NCBI GenBank assembly: GCA_002482805.1
Contig: DLGR01000026.1
Span: 16,590-54,523 of the forward strand
From: Micavibrio sp. UBA7689
GTDB lineage: Bacteria; Pseudomonadota; Alphaproteobacteria; Micavibrionales; Micavibrionaceae
Direction of reading: 5' to 3'
Length of the DNA: 37,934 nt
Positions 15,411 to 22,600 of this stretch are shown here, one piece after another. Position 1 is the stretch's first letter; every line of letters begins with the position of its first letter. The position numbers and the translations under genes were made by a program. The notes beneath the pieces are model-generated. The model did no database searches and had not been told where the DNA came from. It saw nothing but the letters and a program-made list of their open reading frames with translations.

Positions 15411-16133
15411 ATGCCCAAGGCCACCATTCTCAGCGTAGACGACGACGAAGGTTTGCAGACCGTGATCTCGCATTACCTCGAATCAGAGGGCTATGCGATG
15501 CTTTCGGCACGGTCCGGCAAGCAATTGCTCAAGGTTCTTGAAGAAAATACGCCCAATATCATTCTGCTCGACCTCGTGTTGCCCGATACAGACGGCATAA
15601 GCATTCTCGCGCAATTGCGCGGCGGTAAAAAAATCCCCGTGATTGTTGTGAGCGGAAAGAGCGACACCACAGAAAAGATCGTCTGCCTGGAAATGGGCGC
15701 CGACGATTACATGACAAAGCCTTTTGAAATGCGTGAATTGTCCGCACGCATCAAAGCGGTGCTGCGCCGCGCGGAAGAAACACCAATGGCGGCGAACGAA
15801 TCGACGCAAGGTGGCGGCAAAATAGAGTTCGGTGGTTTCGTGCTTGATAAAGGGCAATTCCAGCTTTTCGATTCCAAAGGCGTGTCGGCTGACCTCACCA
15901 CGGGCGAATACAGATTGCTCGAAGCCTTGGTATCCGCGCCCAACAAAGTATTGTCCCGTGAACGCCTGTTCGAACTGACCCGCGAAAGCGATTATGATTC
16001 TTTCGACCGTGCCGTGGATATACAAATAGGCCGCCTGCGTAAAAAGCTCGGCGACGACCCGAAAACGCCCACTTATATTAAGACCGTCCGCGGGGCGGGA
16101 TATATGTTCACCGGCGAAATCAAAAACGCCTGA
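15411..16133 (+). CDS. OmpR-family response regulator
   Basis: A 240-residue two-component regulator. The N-terminal receiver has the acidic pocket SVDDDEG near residue 10, phospho-Asp54 in LLDLVLPDTDG and Lys103 in MTKPFEMREL. The C-terminal winged helix (LTTGEYRLLEALVSAPNKVL, then FDRAVDIQIGRLRKKLGDDP and TVRGAGYMF) is the OmpR/PhoB DNA-binding type. AAGGGAATTC precedes the ATG. An EcfG-type promoter lies upstream, and a TATAAT at 15345-15350 may give a second, vegetative start. The hybrid kinase next door is a plausible phosphodonor by position. Targets are unknown. Confidence 0.92.
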   Translation: MPKATILSVDDDEGLQTVISHYLESEGYAMLSARSGKQLLKVLEENTPNIILLDLVLPDTDGISILAQLRGGKKIPVIVVSGKSDTTEKIVCLEMGADDYMTKPFEMRELSARIKAVLRRAEETPMAANESTQGGGKIEFGGFVLDKGQFQLFDSKGVSADLTTGEYRLLEALVSAPNKVLSRERLFELTRESDYDSFDRAVDIQIGRLRKKLGDDPKTPTYIKTVRGAGYMFTGEIKNA

Positions 16134-16161
16134 TTCAGCCCTTTATAAACGTATTGACCAA

Positions 16162-16186
16162 GGAACTTTCGCGGTCCTTGGCCGTT
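16162..16186 (+). promoter_or_regulatory. EcfG-type promoter (GGAAC-N16-CGTT)
   Basis: Exact match: GGAAC at 16162-16166, 16 bases, CGTT at 16183-16186. It ends 40 bases before the ATG of the DUF883 gene. Confidence 0.7.
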
Positions 16187-16226
16187 TGTCCTGTTGTTAA
16201 TCCATTTAAACTGCAGGAGAAATATT

Positions 16227-16553
16227 ATGAAAGAAGTCATCAAAGACACCACGAACAGCATCAAGAAAGCTGCCGCTGTCAGCCCGATCCGTGAAGATCT
16301 GGAAACGCTCAGAGAAGACGCTCTGGTTTTGCAACGCGATGCCAAAATTCTGGGTCAAGACCTTAAAGAAGAAGGTTACAAGCAATTGTCCAAAGCCGAA
16401 GCCCGCGCCAAAGAAGCGCTGGAAGAAGCCAAGGTCAAAGGCAAAGACACCTATTCCGAGCTGACGAACTTCGTACAAAACAATCCCGGTCAATCCGTGG
16501 CTATTGCTTTTGTCGGCGGTATCATCGCCAGCATGATCCTCGGACGGAGATAA
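16227..16553 (+). CDS. DUF883 (ElaB/YqjD-like) membrane-anchored protein
   Basis: A 108-residue protein with an N-terminal amphipathic, Lys/Glu/Ala-rich helical region of about 80 residues and a C-terminal anchor. The anchor runs from NNPGQSVAIAFVGGIIAS to the terminal LGRR, the hallmark arrangement of the ElaB/YqjD/DUF883 family. In Escherichia coli, relatives are stationary-phase inner-membrane proteins that bind ribosomes; that function is family knowledge, not shown here. CAGGAG lies seven to eight bases before the ATG. The next gene follows after five bases, matching the yqjD-yqjE order. Confidence 0.88.
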   Translation: MKEVIKDTTNSIKKAAAVSPIREDLETLREDALVLQRDAKILGQDLKEEGYKQLSKAEARAKEALEEAKVKGKDTYSELTNFVQNNPGQSVAIAFVGGIIASMILGRR

Positions 16554-16558
16554 CAACC

Positions 16559-17017
16559 ATGTCTCCGCTCGTCACTCCACTAGTGAGGGAGCTTTTGGTC
16601 AACGGACTGCTCGCAGGTGCGGCAGTCCGCACCGCCAAAAAATCGTCTTCTACAGCGATCTTTTATGTATTGGCGGGAAGCCTTTCGTTGCTGGCCATGG
16701 TGTTTTTCGCCATAGCCGGACATGCTTTGCTTCTTGAATATTATGCCATGCCTGTTGCGGGCGCATTGACGGGGCTTTCTATCCTCGTCATCGCGATCGT
16801 GACAGCCGGTACGGGATATGTCGTTTCCAACCGTAAAAAGATCGCCCGCAAAAATCCGCTGGCCGAACACGGTATGATCAACAATATCGAACATACCATC
16901 AAAGGACTGTTGGATAATTTCGAGGAACCTGTGAAGGACAATCCGAAGATGGCGTTGTTGATGGCCGCAATTGCAGGTTTTGCAGCCGGCGACCAGCTCA
17001 GCGACCGTTTACACTAA
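16559..17017 (+). CDS. YqjE-like (holin-superfamily) small membrane protein
   Basis: A 152-residue protein with two central transmembrane helices, about 33-60 (IFYVLAGSLSLLAMVFFAIAG) and 66-92 (GALTGLSILVIAIVTAGTGY), then a basic segment (SNRKKIARKN) and a third weakly hydrophobic C-terminal stretch ending GFAAGDQLSDRLH. Architecture and position behind a DUF883 gene agree with YqjE/DUF1469 proteins, though overall identity cannot be judged by eye. The GGAG ribosome site lies in the last codons of the upstream gene, so the two are probably translationally coupled under the EcfG-type promoter at 16162. Confidence 0.7.
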   Translation: MSPLVTPLVRELLVNGLLAGAAVRTAKKSSSTAIFYVLAGSLSLLAMVFFAIAGHALLLEYYAMPVAGALTGLSILVIAIVTAGTGYVVSNRKKIARKNPLAEHGMINNIEHTIKGLLDNFEEPVKDNPKMALLMAAIAGFAAGDQLSDRLH

Positions 17018-17044
17018 TAAAGACAAATTAAATTTATGGCGCAG

Positions 17045-17069
17045 GGAACAAATTGTCCCCTAAGCCGTT
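17045..17069 (+). promoter_or_regulatory. EcfG-type promoter (GGAAC-N16-CGTT)
   Basis: Exact match: GGAAC at 17045-17049, 16 bases, CGTT at 17066-17069. It ends 47 bases before the ATG of the entericidin-like gene. Confidence 0.7.
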
Positions 17070-17116
17070 GGCACTACAACGTTTGACAACAAATTAAATT
17101 AATCAGGAGAAATAAA

Positions 17117-17260
17117 ATGACGAAATACATTCTTTTGGCCCTTTCCGCCGTAATGCTTGCAGGCCCCTTGGCTGCATGCTCCAACACGGTTCACGGTGCA
17201 GGCGAAGATATCGAGAATGCCGGCGAAGGCGTTCAAAAAGCCGTCCCACCGAAAAACTAA
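17117..17260 (+). CDS. entericidin-like small lipoprotein
   Basis: A 47-residue lipoprotein precursor. The signal peptide ends in the lipobox LAAC with Cys21 as the lipidation site. The mature part SNTVHGAGEDIENAGEGVQKA matches the entericidin A/B (EcnA/EcnB) family of small cell-envelope lipoproteins, often controlled by stationary-phase or stress sigma factors. The ribosome site is AATCAGGAGAAATAAA. It is followed after 12 bases by a second small membrane-protein gene and shares its EcfG-type promoter. Confidence 0.88.
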   Translation: MTKYILLALSAVMLAGPLAACSNTVHGAGEDIENAGEGVQKAVPPKN

Positions 17261-17272
17261 GGAATAGAAACC

Positions 17273-17449
17273 ATGAACAATAAAGGTTTACTCGTCGTAA
17301 TCGCTGTCGTTCTTATCGGCATCCTCGGCGTGATGTTTATGAATTATCAGGAAAGCCAAAAAGGACCTGCCGAGAAAATCGGTGATTCCGTAGGCGAAAT
17401 GGTCGAAGAAGTCGGTGACGAAATCGACGACAACACCGACGCACGATAA
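17273..17449 (+). CDS. small single-helix membrane protein with acidic tail
   Basis: A 58-residue protein with one transmembrane helix (LLVVIAVVLIGILGVMFM, residues 6-23) followed by an acidic tail (KIGDSVGEMVEEVGDEIDDN). I do not recognise a named family. The tail loosely resembles that of the entericidin-like neighbour. The start lies 12 bases behind the previous stop and is preceded by AAGGAATAG. It ends just before a strong terminator, so it is the last gene of a two-gene stress unit. Confidence 0.75.
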   Translation: MNNKGLLVVIAVVLIGILGVMFMNYQESQKGPAEKIGDSVGEMVEEVGDEIDDNTDAR

Positions 17450-17472
17450 TTTACAGAAAAAAGCATTATGAG

Positions 17473-17499
17473 AAAACCGCATTTTTATGCGGTTTTTTC
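17473..17499 (+). terminator. terminator behind the entericidin-like operon
   Basis: AAAACCGCAT-TTTT-ATGCGGTTTTTT forms a perfect stem with a T run. The A run on the other side could also allow minus-strand termination. Confidence 0.85.
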
Positions 17500-17510
17500 T
17501 ATGCGCGTAC

Positions 17511-17536
17511 GGAACCAAGTCCTTTACGCGCTGGTT
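17511..17536 (+). promoter_or_regulatory. EcfG-type promoter, weaker match (GGAAC-N17-GGTT)
   Basis: GGAAC at 17511-17515 and GGTT at 17533-17536 with 17 bases between; one mismatch in the -10 element. It ends 43 bases before the ATG of the PRC-barrel gene. Confidence 0.45.
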
Positions 17537-17579
17537 AGTGCAGCGAACTCAAATTTTTTACATTTACAGGAGAAAATCT

Positions 17580-18434
17580 ATGACAAAGAAAATTCTTATG
17601 GGCGTATCCGTCCTCGCAGTATTGGCCGCTTTCCCGGCATTCGCTGCGGACACCGCAAAAGATAAAGCGGACACGGCAGGCGCTAAAATAGAAGCGACGG
17701 CCGAAAAAGCCGCTGACAAAACAAAAGAAACATACAATGAAGCCAAAGAAGCAACCAAAGAAGGCTACGCGAAAGCCGAAGCCAAAACCAAGGAAGCTTA
17801 CCAAGACGTCAAAACCTACTTCAATGAAGACAAGGACGACGATGCGACGGTCAATATCATCTCCCGCGTGACGGCGGATGAGCTGATCGGCAAAAAGGTC
17901 CAGAATGCCAAAGGCGAAGATATCGGCCGCATCAAGGACATTCTGGTAACGGCTGACGGCGATGCCGAAACGGTTGTTATCGATGATAACGGTCTGGGTC
18001 TCGGCGGCAAACTCGCCGCGTTCGACTTTGATGTGATCGAAGGCTTGTCCAACGATAAGGATGTCGTTGTGAAGCTCTCCGAAGCAAACATCAATGCGGC
18101 CAGCCGTTTTGAATATGAAGGCGAAGCCAAAGCGGGCGAGAAAATCCGCTTCAAACCAGCCGATCAATACAGCGTAAACAAAATCATCGACGCGAATGTC
18201 GTTGACCCCGAAGGCAAAAAAGTTGCCGACGTGGACACGCTGGCATTCGAAGATGACGATGCGGATTATCTGATAGTGACCTTCAACAAGATCCTCGGCG
18301 TTGGCGGCGACAAAGCTGCCCTGAACCTCGAAGCTCTGGATCTCGTCGAGAAGGATGGAAAAATCACCTTCCAATTGAACACGCAGCAAACCGCGCAGTT
18401 CGAAAACTACAAAGAAGGCACGAAAGCCAACTAA
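17580..18434 (+). CDS. exported LEA-like helix plus two PRC-barrel domains
   Basis: A 284-residue secreted or periplasmic protein. A signal peptide ends near FAA22. Residues 24-80 are a Lys/Ala/Glu/Thr-rich helical repeat with motifs such as KEATKEGYAKAEAKTKEAY, like the 11-residue repeats of group-3 LEA proteins. Two PRC-barrel domains follow, at about 91-155 (VTADELIGKKVQNAKGEDIG) and about 186-250 (YSVNKIIDANVVDPEGKK). PRC-barrel proteins act in RNA processing or as envelope and stress proteins; the LEA-like part suggests desiccation or osmotic protection, by analogy only. CAGGAG lies nine bases before the ATG. A possible EcfG-type promoter precedes it and a terminator follows, so it is a single-gene unit. 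Confidence 0.85.
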   Translation: MTKKILMGVSVLAVLAAFPAFAADTAKDKADTAGAKIEATAEKAADKTKETYNEAKEATKEGYAKAEAKTKEAYQDVKTYFNEDKDDDATVNIISRVTADELIGKKVQNAKGEDIGRIKDILVTADGDAETVVIDDNGLGLGGKLAAFDFDVIEGLSNDKDVVVKLSEANINAASRFEYEGEAKAGEKIRFKPADQYSVNKIIDANVVDPEGKKVADVDTLAFEDDDADYLIVTFNKILGVGGDKAALNLEALDLVEKDGKITFQLNTQQTAQFENYKEGTKAN

Positions 18435-18492
18435 CAAAGTCGGAGCGAGCGGACCAGCTTACGGGAATTCGCCGGATCGTTCGTTTCAACAT

Positions 18493-18532
18493 AAAAACAC
18501 CTTCGCCAGTCCCCTCGCGAAGGTGTTTTTTT
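18493..18532 (+). terminator. terminator behind the PRC-barrel gene
   Basis: AAAAACACCTTCGC pairs with GCGAAGGTGTTTTTTT over a ten-base loop, a long perfect stem with T run; the A run would also serve the other strand. Confidence 0.88.
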
Positions 18533-18579
18533 ATGCGGATTTTTTATTGTTTCAGTTTTGTTTCAGTCGGTTTTGGCGC

Positions 18580-18604
18580 GGAACCATCGCATTTAGGCGG
18601 AGTT
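18580..18604 (+). promoter_or_regulatory. EcfG-type promoter (GGAAC-N16-AGTT)
   Basis: GGAAC at 18580-18584 and AGTT at 18601-18604 with a 16-base spacer, one mismatch from consensus. It ends 37 bases before the ATG at 18642. Confidence 0.5.
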
Positions 18605-18641
18605 GGTAAAGTGTAAGTTTCGACACAACAAGGAGACCGAC

Positions 18642-18866
18642 ATGAAAGCCAATGATTTTATCGCCGACGCCATGGATTCAGAAAACGCCACGCTGATGTG
18701 CTACGGCTGCCCCAAGGGCGATGAATTGCCGCAAGTGGCAGGTATGGAAGATATCCTGATCGACGTTTACAGCGATATGCTGAACATGCCGCGCGATTAT
18801 GCAGCGTCACGTTTGCATCATCAATACGAAGACGAATTCGAGGGGTTTGAAACTTTAATACATTAA
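18642..18866 (+). CDS. small acidic protein with CxxC, unknown
   Basis: A 74-residue soluble protein with a CYGC motif near residue 20 and acidic helices (GMEDILIDVYSDMLNMPRDYA, ending in EDEFEGFETLIH). I do not recognise the family. The CxxC could bind metal or be redox-active, but no other cysteine supports a zinc site within one chain. AAGGAGACCGAC gives a strong ribosome site that fixes the ATG at 18642. It lies under a likely EcfG-type promoter and is followed after 23 bases by a lipoprotein gene, so the two probably form an operon. Confidence 0.75.
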   Translation: MKANDFIADAMDSENATLMCYGCPKGDELPQVAGMEDILIDVYSDMLNMPRDYAASRLHHQYEDEFEGFETLIH

Positions 18867-18889
18867 GTGAGCTAAGAAGGAGAACTCTC

Positions 18890-19117
18890 ATGAAAAACAT
18901 ATCTTATATCATTATGGCCGTTGCACTGCTTTCCGTTGCCGCATGCGGTAACACAAAAGGCGAGCGTGCATTGAGCGGCGGCGGTATCGGTGCCGGTGTC
19001 GGCGCGGTGGGTAGCGCCGTGACGGGCGGAAGTCCGTGGACAGGTGCAGTCGTCGGTGGTGCCGTGGGCGCCGCGACGGGCGCTCTGACCGACAAGGACG
19101 ACATCAATCTCGACTAG
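18890..19117 (+). CDS. glycine-zipper lipoprotein
   Basis: A 75-residue lipoprotein precursor with the lipobox SVAAC (Cys19) and a mature part dominated by small residues (GGGIGAGVGAVGSAV and GAVVGGAVGAATGAL), a glycine-zipper segment able to insert in or pack against membranes. The short tail TDKDDINLD is acidic. Such proteins are common envelope-stress products of unknown exact role. AAGAAGGAGAACTCTC is an excellent ribosome site. It is probably co-transcribed with the gene at 18642 and is followed by a terminator. Confidence 0.85.
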   Translation: MKNISYIIMAVALLSVAACGNTKGERALSGGGIGAGVGAVGSAVTGGSPWTGAVVGGAVGAATGALTDKDDINLD

Positions 19118-19141
19118 TCGGACACCATCGCCATCATCAAG

Positions 19142-19177
19142 AAAAGGCCTCTCAGCACAAGTTTGAGGGGCCTTTTT
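19142..19177 (+). terminator. terminator behind the lipoprotein gene
   Basis: AGGCCTCTCA pairs with TGAGGGGCCT (one G-T pair) over a nine- to ten-base loop, followed by TTTTT. Confidence 0.8.
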
Positions 19178-19415
19178 GCTATGCGATATCTGCATGGCTG
19201 AATTCTATTTTTGTATTAACAGATGGGGGATTCTGCCGAAAATATTAGTTAATTGAACGGGTTGGTTGGTGCATGCCAGCCCTGCTTTATTGTGCATCGC
19301 GCAACATACAAACCTGAATAACCACCGAATTGGTTTTTAAATTTCAACAGAGAGTCCTAATCTAAATGGATGAGTACGCTTCAACAAAAAAAACAATAAG
19401 TCAGAAAGAATCGTC

Positions 19416-19607
19416 ATGTGTTATGAAGCGCCCGAATTCGAGGTCATCATCAAAGGCCACAGCATCGTAAAAGTTGCAGACGGCGGAGTCCGCATAGACG
19501 GCCGTGATTTTCATTCCGACATCAAAAACATCACCGCGCTTGTCGATATTCTCAACGAGGTTTTGGAAACGGCCCAAGAGGTCAGGAAGCCAAGACTGGT
19601 TGCGTAA
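19416..19607 (+). CDS. small protein of unknown function, 63 residues
   Basis: A 63-residue ORF (MCYEAPEFEVIIKGHSIVKV and on) with alternating hydrophobic residues in the first half, suggesting beta-strands, and a C-terminal amphipathic helix (NITALVDILNEVLETAQEV). No family recognised. The ribosome site is weak (AGAAAG). The reading frame has codon use like its neighbours, and its stop lies just before a terminator-like hairpin. No EcfG-type motif precedes it. The 298 bases upstream hold only the lipoprotein terminator and an AT-rich stretch without recognisable sites. Confidence 0.55.
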   Translation: MCYEAPEFEVIIKGHSIVKVADGGVRIDGRDFHSDIKNITALVDILNEVLETAQEVRKPRLVA

Positions 19608-19632
19608 AAAAAGGAGCCGAGAGGCTCCTTTA
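19607..19632 (-). terminator. terminator of the manC-pgm operon
   Basis: AAAGGAGCC-GAGA-GGCTCCTTT; on the minus strand the stem is followed by seven T, so it ends the operon whose last gene stops at 19639. On the plus strand the T run is only three bases. Confidence 0.8.
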
Positions 19633-19638
19633 TCATTT

Positions 19639-21147
19639 CTACGCCGCTTTCTTGCGGCTGATCTTTTGGTCGTATTCGCCGACTTCCTTGAAGCCCCCCA
19701 GAATCCCATCGATATATTCGAACATGTCGTGCAGGCGGTCTTCGGACACCGGGCTTTCGACCACGACGACCAAGGAGGGTTTGTTGCTGGACGCGCGGAT
19801 CAAACCCCATGTGCCGTCTTCCAGCGTCACGCGCATGCCGTTCACGGTGACGACGGAGGAAATGGCGGAGCCGAGGATTTTTTCGCCCTTTTTGAATTTG
19901 TCTTCGAATTGTTTGGTAAGAGCATCGACCAGACCGTATTTTTTATCATCGGGGCAGTGAGGCGCCATGGTGGGTGAGCCCCATGTTTTGGGCAGGGCGT
20001 TTTTAAGATCGGCCAGAGACTTGCCTTCGTTGCGGTCCATCATGCGGCAAACCGTCACCGCCGTGAGAACGCCGTCGTCATAACCGCGGCCGATGGGTGC
20101 GTTGAAAAAGAAGTGGCCCGATTTTTCAAAACCTGCCAGCGCGCCCAGTTCGTTCACGCGGCGCTTGATGTAGGAATGGCCCGTCTTCCAGTAATCGGTT
20201 TTCACGCCGAGTTCTTTCAAGGCGGGATCGGCATCATAAAGACCCGTGGATTTCACATCCACGACGAAGGTCGGGTTTTTGTGAATTTTGGCGAGATCGC
20301 GCGCGAGAATGACGCCGACCTTGTCCGCGAAGATTTCATCGCCCGTATTGTCGATGACGCCGCAGCGGTCGCCGTCGCCGTCAAAGCCGAAACCGATATC
20401 CGCGCCAGTTTCTTTTACCTTGGCCGCGATGGCATGCAGCATTTCAAGGTCTTCGGGGTTCGGGTTGTAGCGCGGGAAGGTATAATCGAGCGTGCAGTCC
20501 ATTTCGATTACTTCGCAGCCGATGGCGCGCAAAGCGTCGGGGGCGAACACACCCGCCGTGCCGTTGCCGCAGGCGGCGACGACTTTGAGTTTGCGTTTGA
20601 GTTTGCCGTCCTTGGCGATGTCCTTGAGGTATTTTTCCTTCATGCCTTCGACATAGGTGTAGGAGCCGCCTGAACGGGCGACGCCTTTATTTTCGAGCAC
20701 GATGTCTTTCAAACGGCCCATCAGTTCGGGACCGAAAGTCATCGGGCGTTCCGCGCCGATCTTTACACCCGTCCAGCCGTTTTCATTGTGGGACGCCGTG
20801 ACCATGGCAACCGCGGGGCAGTCCAGTTCAAATTGCGCGAAATAAGCGACGGGAGACAGCGCAAGACCGATATCTTTTACCTGACAGCCGGCTTCGATCA
20901 GCCCGATGATCAGCGCGTGTTTGATGGAGGCTGAGTAGGATCTGTAATCATGGCCCACAACGACCGCTGGCGGGTTTTTCTTAAGTTCGTGCACGATCGT
21001 GCCGATACCGAGACCGAGTTTTTGCACACCGCGCAGATTGAGGTGTTCCGGCGTGAGCCAGCGCGCGTCATATTCGCGAAAACCTTGGGGTGCGATAAGG
21101 ACTTCGCTTTCAAACGATTCCGAATTCGGTGTGATGTCTTTGGTCAT
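19639..21147 (-). CDS. manB: phosphomannomutase/phosphoglucomutase
   Basis: Interconverts hexose 6-phosphate and 1-phosphate, feeding GDP-mannose and UDP-glucose synthesis. The 502-residue alpha-D-phosphohexomutase shows GFREYDARW near residue 22, the phosphoserine loop VTASHNENGWTGVK near 115, the metal loop GFGFDGDGDRCG near 255, the sugar-binding segment GFEKSGHFFFN near 345 and a C-terminal phosphate loop region (LIRASSNKPSLVVVVES). The dual specificity of AlgC-type enzymes is possible; mannose is favoured by the adjacent guanylyltransferase gene six bases upstream. The symbol manB is assigned by context. Confidence 0.9.
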   Translation of the reverse strand: MTKDITPNSESFESEVLIAPQGFREYDARWLTPEHLNLRGVQKLGLGIGTIVHELKKNPPAVVVGHDYRSYSASIKHALIIGLIEAGCQVKDIGLALSPVAYFAQFELDCPAVAMVTASHNENGWTGVKIGAERPMTFGPELMGRLKDIVLENKGVARSGGSYTYVEGMKEKYLKDIAKDGKLKRKLKVVAACGNGTAGVFAPDALRAIGCEVIEMDCTLDYTFPRYNPNPEDLEMLHAIAAKVKETGADIGFGFDGDGDRCGVIDNTGDEIFADKVGVILARDLAKIHKNPTFVVDVKSTGLYDADPALKELGVKTDYWKTGHSYIKRRVNELGALAGFEKSGHFFFNAPIGRGYDDGVLTAVTVCRMMDRNEGKSLADLKNALPKTWGSPTMAPHCPDDKKYGLVDALTKQFEDKFKKGEKILGSAISSVVTVNGMRVTLEDGTWGLIRASSNKPSLVVVVESPVSEDRLHDMFEYIDGILGGFKEVGEYDQKISRKKAA

Positions 21148-21153
21148 GGTGTG

Positions 21154-22587
21154 TTAGGCGACTTTCTTGGATTCGTTCGACGCTGTGGTCTTGCCGAAGA
21201 ATACGCCTTCGGATTGGGACTTTTGCACTTCGATCATTTTCAGATCGGTGGTGCCGCGGTTGATGATAGCGTAACCCGCAGTCGTCTGCACGTTCATGCT
21301 CTCGAATGCGGCCAGCGTTTTGATATTGCCATTGATGGAAAAGGCGGCTTTGCCTTCCAAAACGGTGTACAGGCACATACCCGTATCGTGTGCATCGAAC
21401 GTTTTTTTCTGGCCCGCCTTGATGGTGATTTCGCGGGTGTGGAACGGCTGGTCTGAATTCAGGCTTTTCACCATCGTCCAGGGTTGTTGCGGTTGCGCGG
21501 AAGGAGGATCGATCGCTTCGGGCGCACCCATGGTTTTCAATCTGGTGACCAGTGCCTTCATGGAATCGGCGTCCGTTTTGTCGGCGATCAGAATGGCATC
21601 GCCCGATTCAACGACCACGATATTGTCGAGGCCGGCGATGGCGATCAAACGGTCTTTGGATTGTACGAGGCAACCTTGCGCGTTGTGCAGGGCGGCTTTG
21701 CCTTGCACAACGTTGTTGTGTTTGTCTTTGGGCATGATGTCCCACAGCGATTCCCACGAACCGATATCGGACCATTGCGGATTGCATGGAACGACGGCGG
21801 CGTTTTTCGATTTTTCCATGATGGCTTTGTCGAACGGAATTTGTTCTATCACCGTGTAGGTGTCTGCGCAGGGATTTTGTGCATCGGATTGCATGGAACG
21901 GCGCACCCCCGAAAGAATGTTGGGCGCGAGTTCCGCGTAATGCGCCAGTACCGATTGCGCGGTGAAGAGGAACATACCCGAATTCCAGAGATAATTACCG
22001 TCGGCGATGTATTTCTCCGCCGTGGCAAGATTGGGTTTTTCCACGAATTCCGCAACATCCATTACGCCTTTGTCGGCGGGGGCGTCTTTCGCGCGGATAT
22101 AGCCATAGCCTGTGTCGGCGCGCGTGGGCGTAATACCGAACGTGACCAGTTTACCGGCGCGTGCGGCATCTAGCGCATCGCACAGCGATTGGCCCAGAAT
22201 ATTTTCATCCGCGATATGGTGGTCGGCGGGAAGGATCCACAAGATCGCGTCTTCACCGAAATTGCGGGAGACGTATTCGGCGGCGAAAGCAACGGCGGCG
22301 GCGGTGTTGCGCGCGGCAGGTTCGCACAGGATATGTTTGGTGCCGTTTTCATCGATTTCGGCGATGTGCGCGGAAACGGAATTTTTCAGTTTGCCGAGCG
22401 TCACCGTGACCAAAGAAGAGGCATCGGCGCCGCAAACGCGTAAGGCGCGGCGCATGGTGTTCTGCAGCAGTGAGAAATCATTCATCAGGTTCAGGAATTG
22501 CTTGGGGTGCTTTTCACGGCTGGCGGGCCAAAGCCTCGTACCGGAGCCGCCGCAGAGAATAACAGGAACGATGAGAGGTTTAGTCAT
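21154..22587 (-). CDS. manC: mannose-1-phosphate guanylyltransferase with altered isomerase-like cupin domain
   Basis: Makes GDP-mannose from mannose 1-phosphate and GTP. The nucleotidyltransferase signature CGGSGTRLWPASREKHPKQF lies at residues 12-31, with ADHHIADE near 121 and FVEKPNLATAEKYI near 185. The 477-residue length is that of bifunctional ManC/AlgA proteins with a C-terminal type II mannose-6-phosphate isomerase cupin. Here the cupin (REITIKAGQKKTFDAHDTGM) lacks the usual QMHHHRAEHW metal site, and the later GEKHR-type His is replaced by GYAII, so isomerase activity is doubtful. AAGGACC is the ribosome site. It is the promoter-proximal long gene of a manC-pgm operon. Confidence 0.9.
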   Translation of the reverse strand: MTKPLIVPVILCGGSGTRLWPASREKHPKQFLNLMNDFSLLQNTMRRALRVCGADASSLVTVTLGKLKNSVSAHIAEIDENGTKHILCEPAARNTAAAVAFAAEYVSRNFGEDAILWILPADHHIADENILGQSLCDALDAARAGKLVTFGITPTRADTGYGYIRAKDAPADKGVMDVAEFVEKPNLATAEKYIADGNYLWNSGMFLFTAQSVLAHYAELAPNILSGVRRSMQSDAQNPCADTYTVIEQIPFDKAIMEKSKNAAVVPCNPQWSDIGSWESLWDIMPKDKHNNVVQGKAALHNAQGCLVQSKDRLIAIAGLDNIVVVESGDAILIADKTDADSMKALVTRLKTMGAPEAIDPPSAQPQQPWTMVKSLNSDQPFHTREITIKAGQKKTFDAHDTGMCLYTVLEGKAAFSINGNIKTLAAFESMNVQTTAGYAIINRGTTDLKMIEVQKSQSEGVFFGKTTASNESKKVA

Positions 22588-22600
22588 AAACGAGAGGTCC

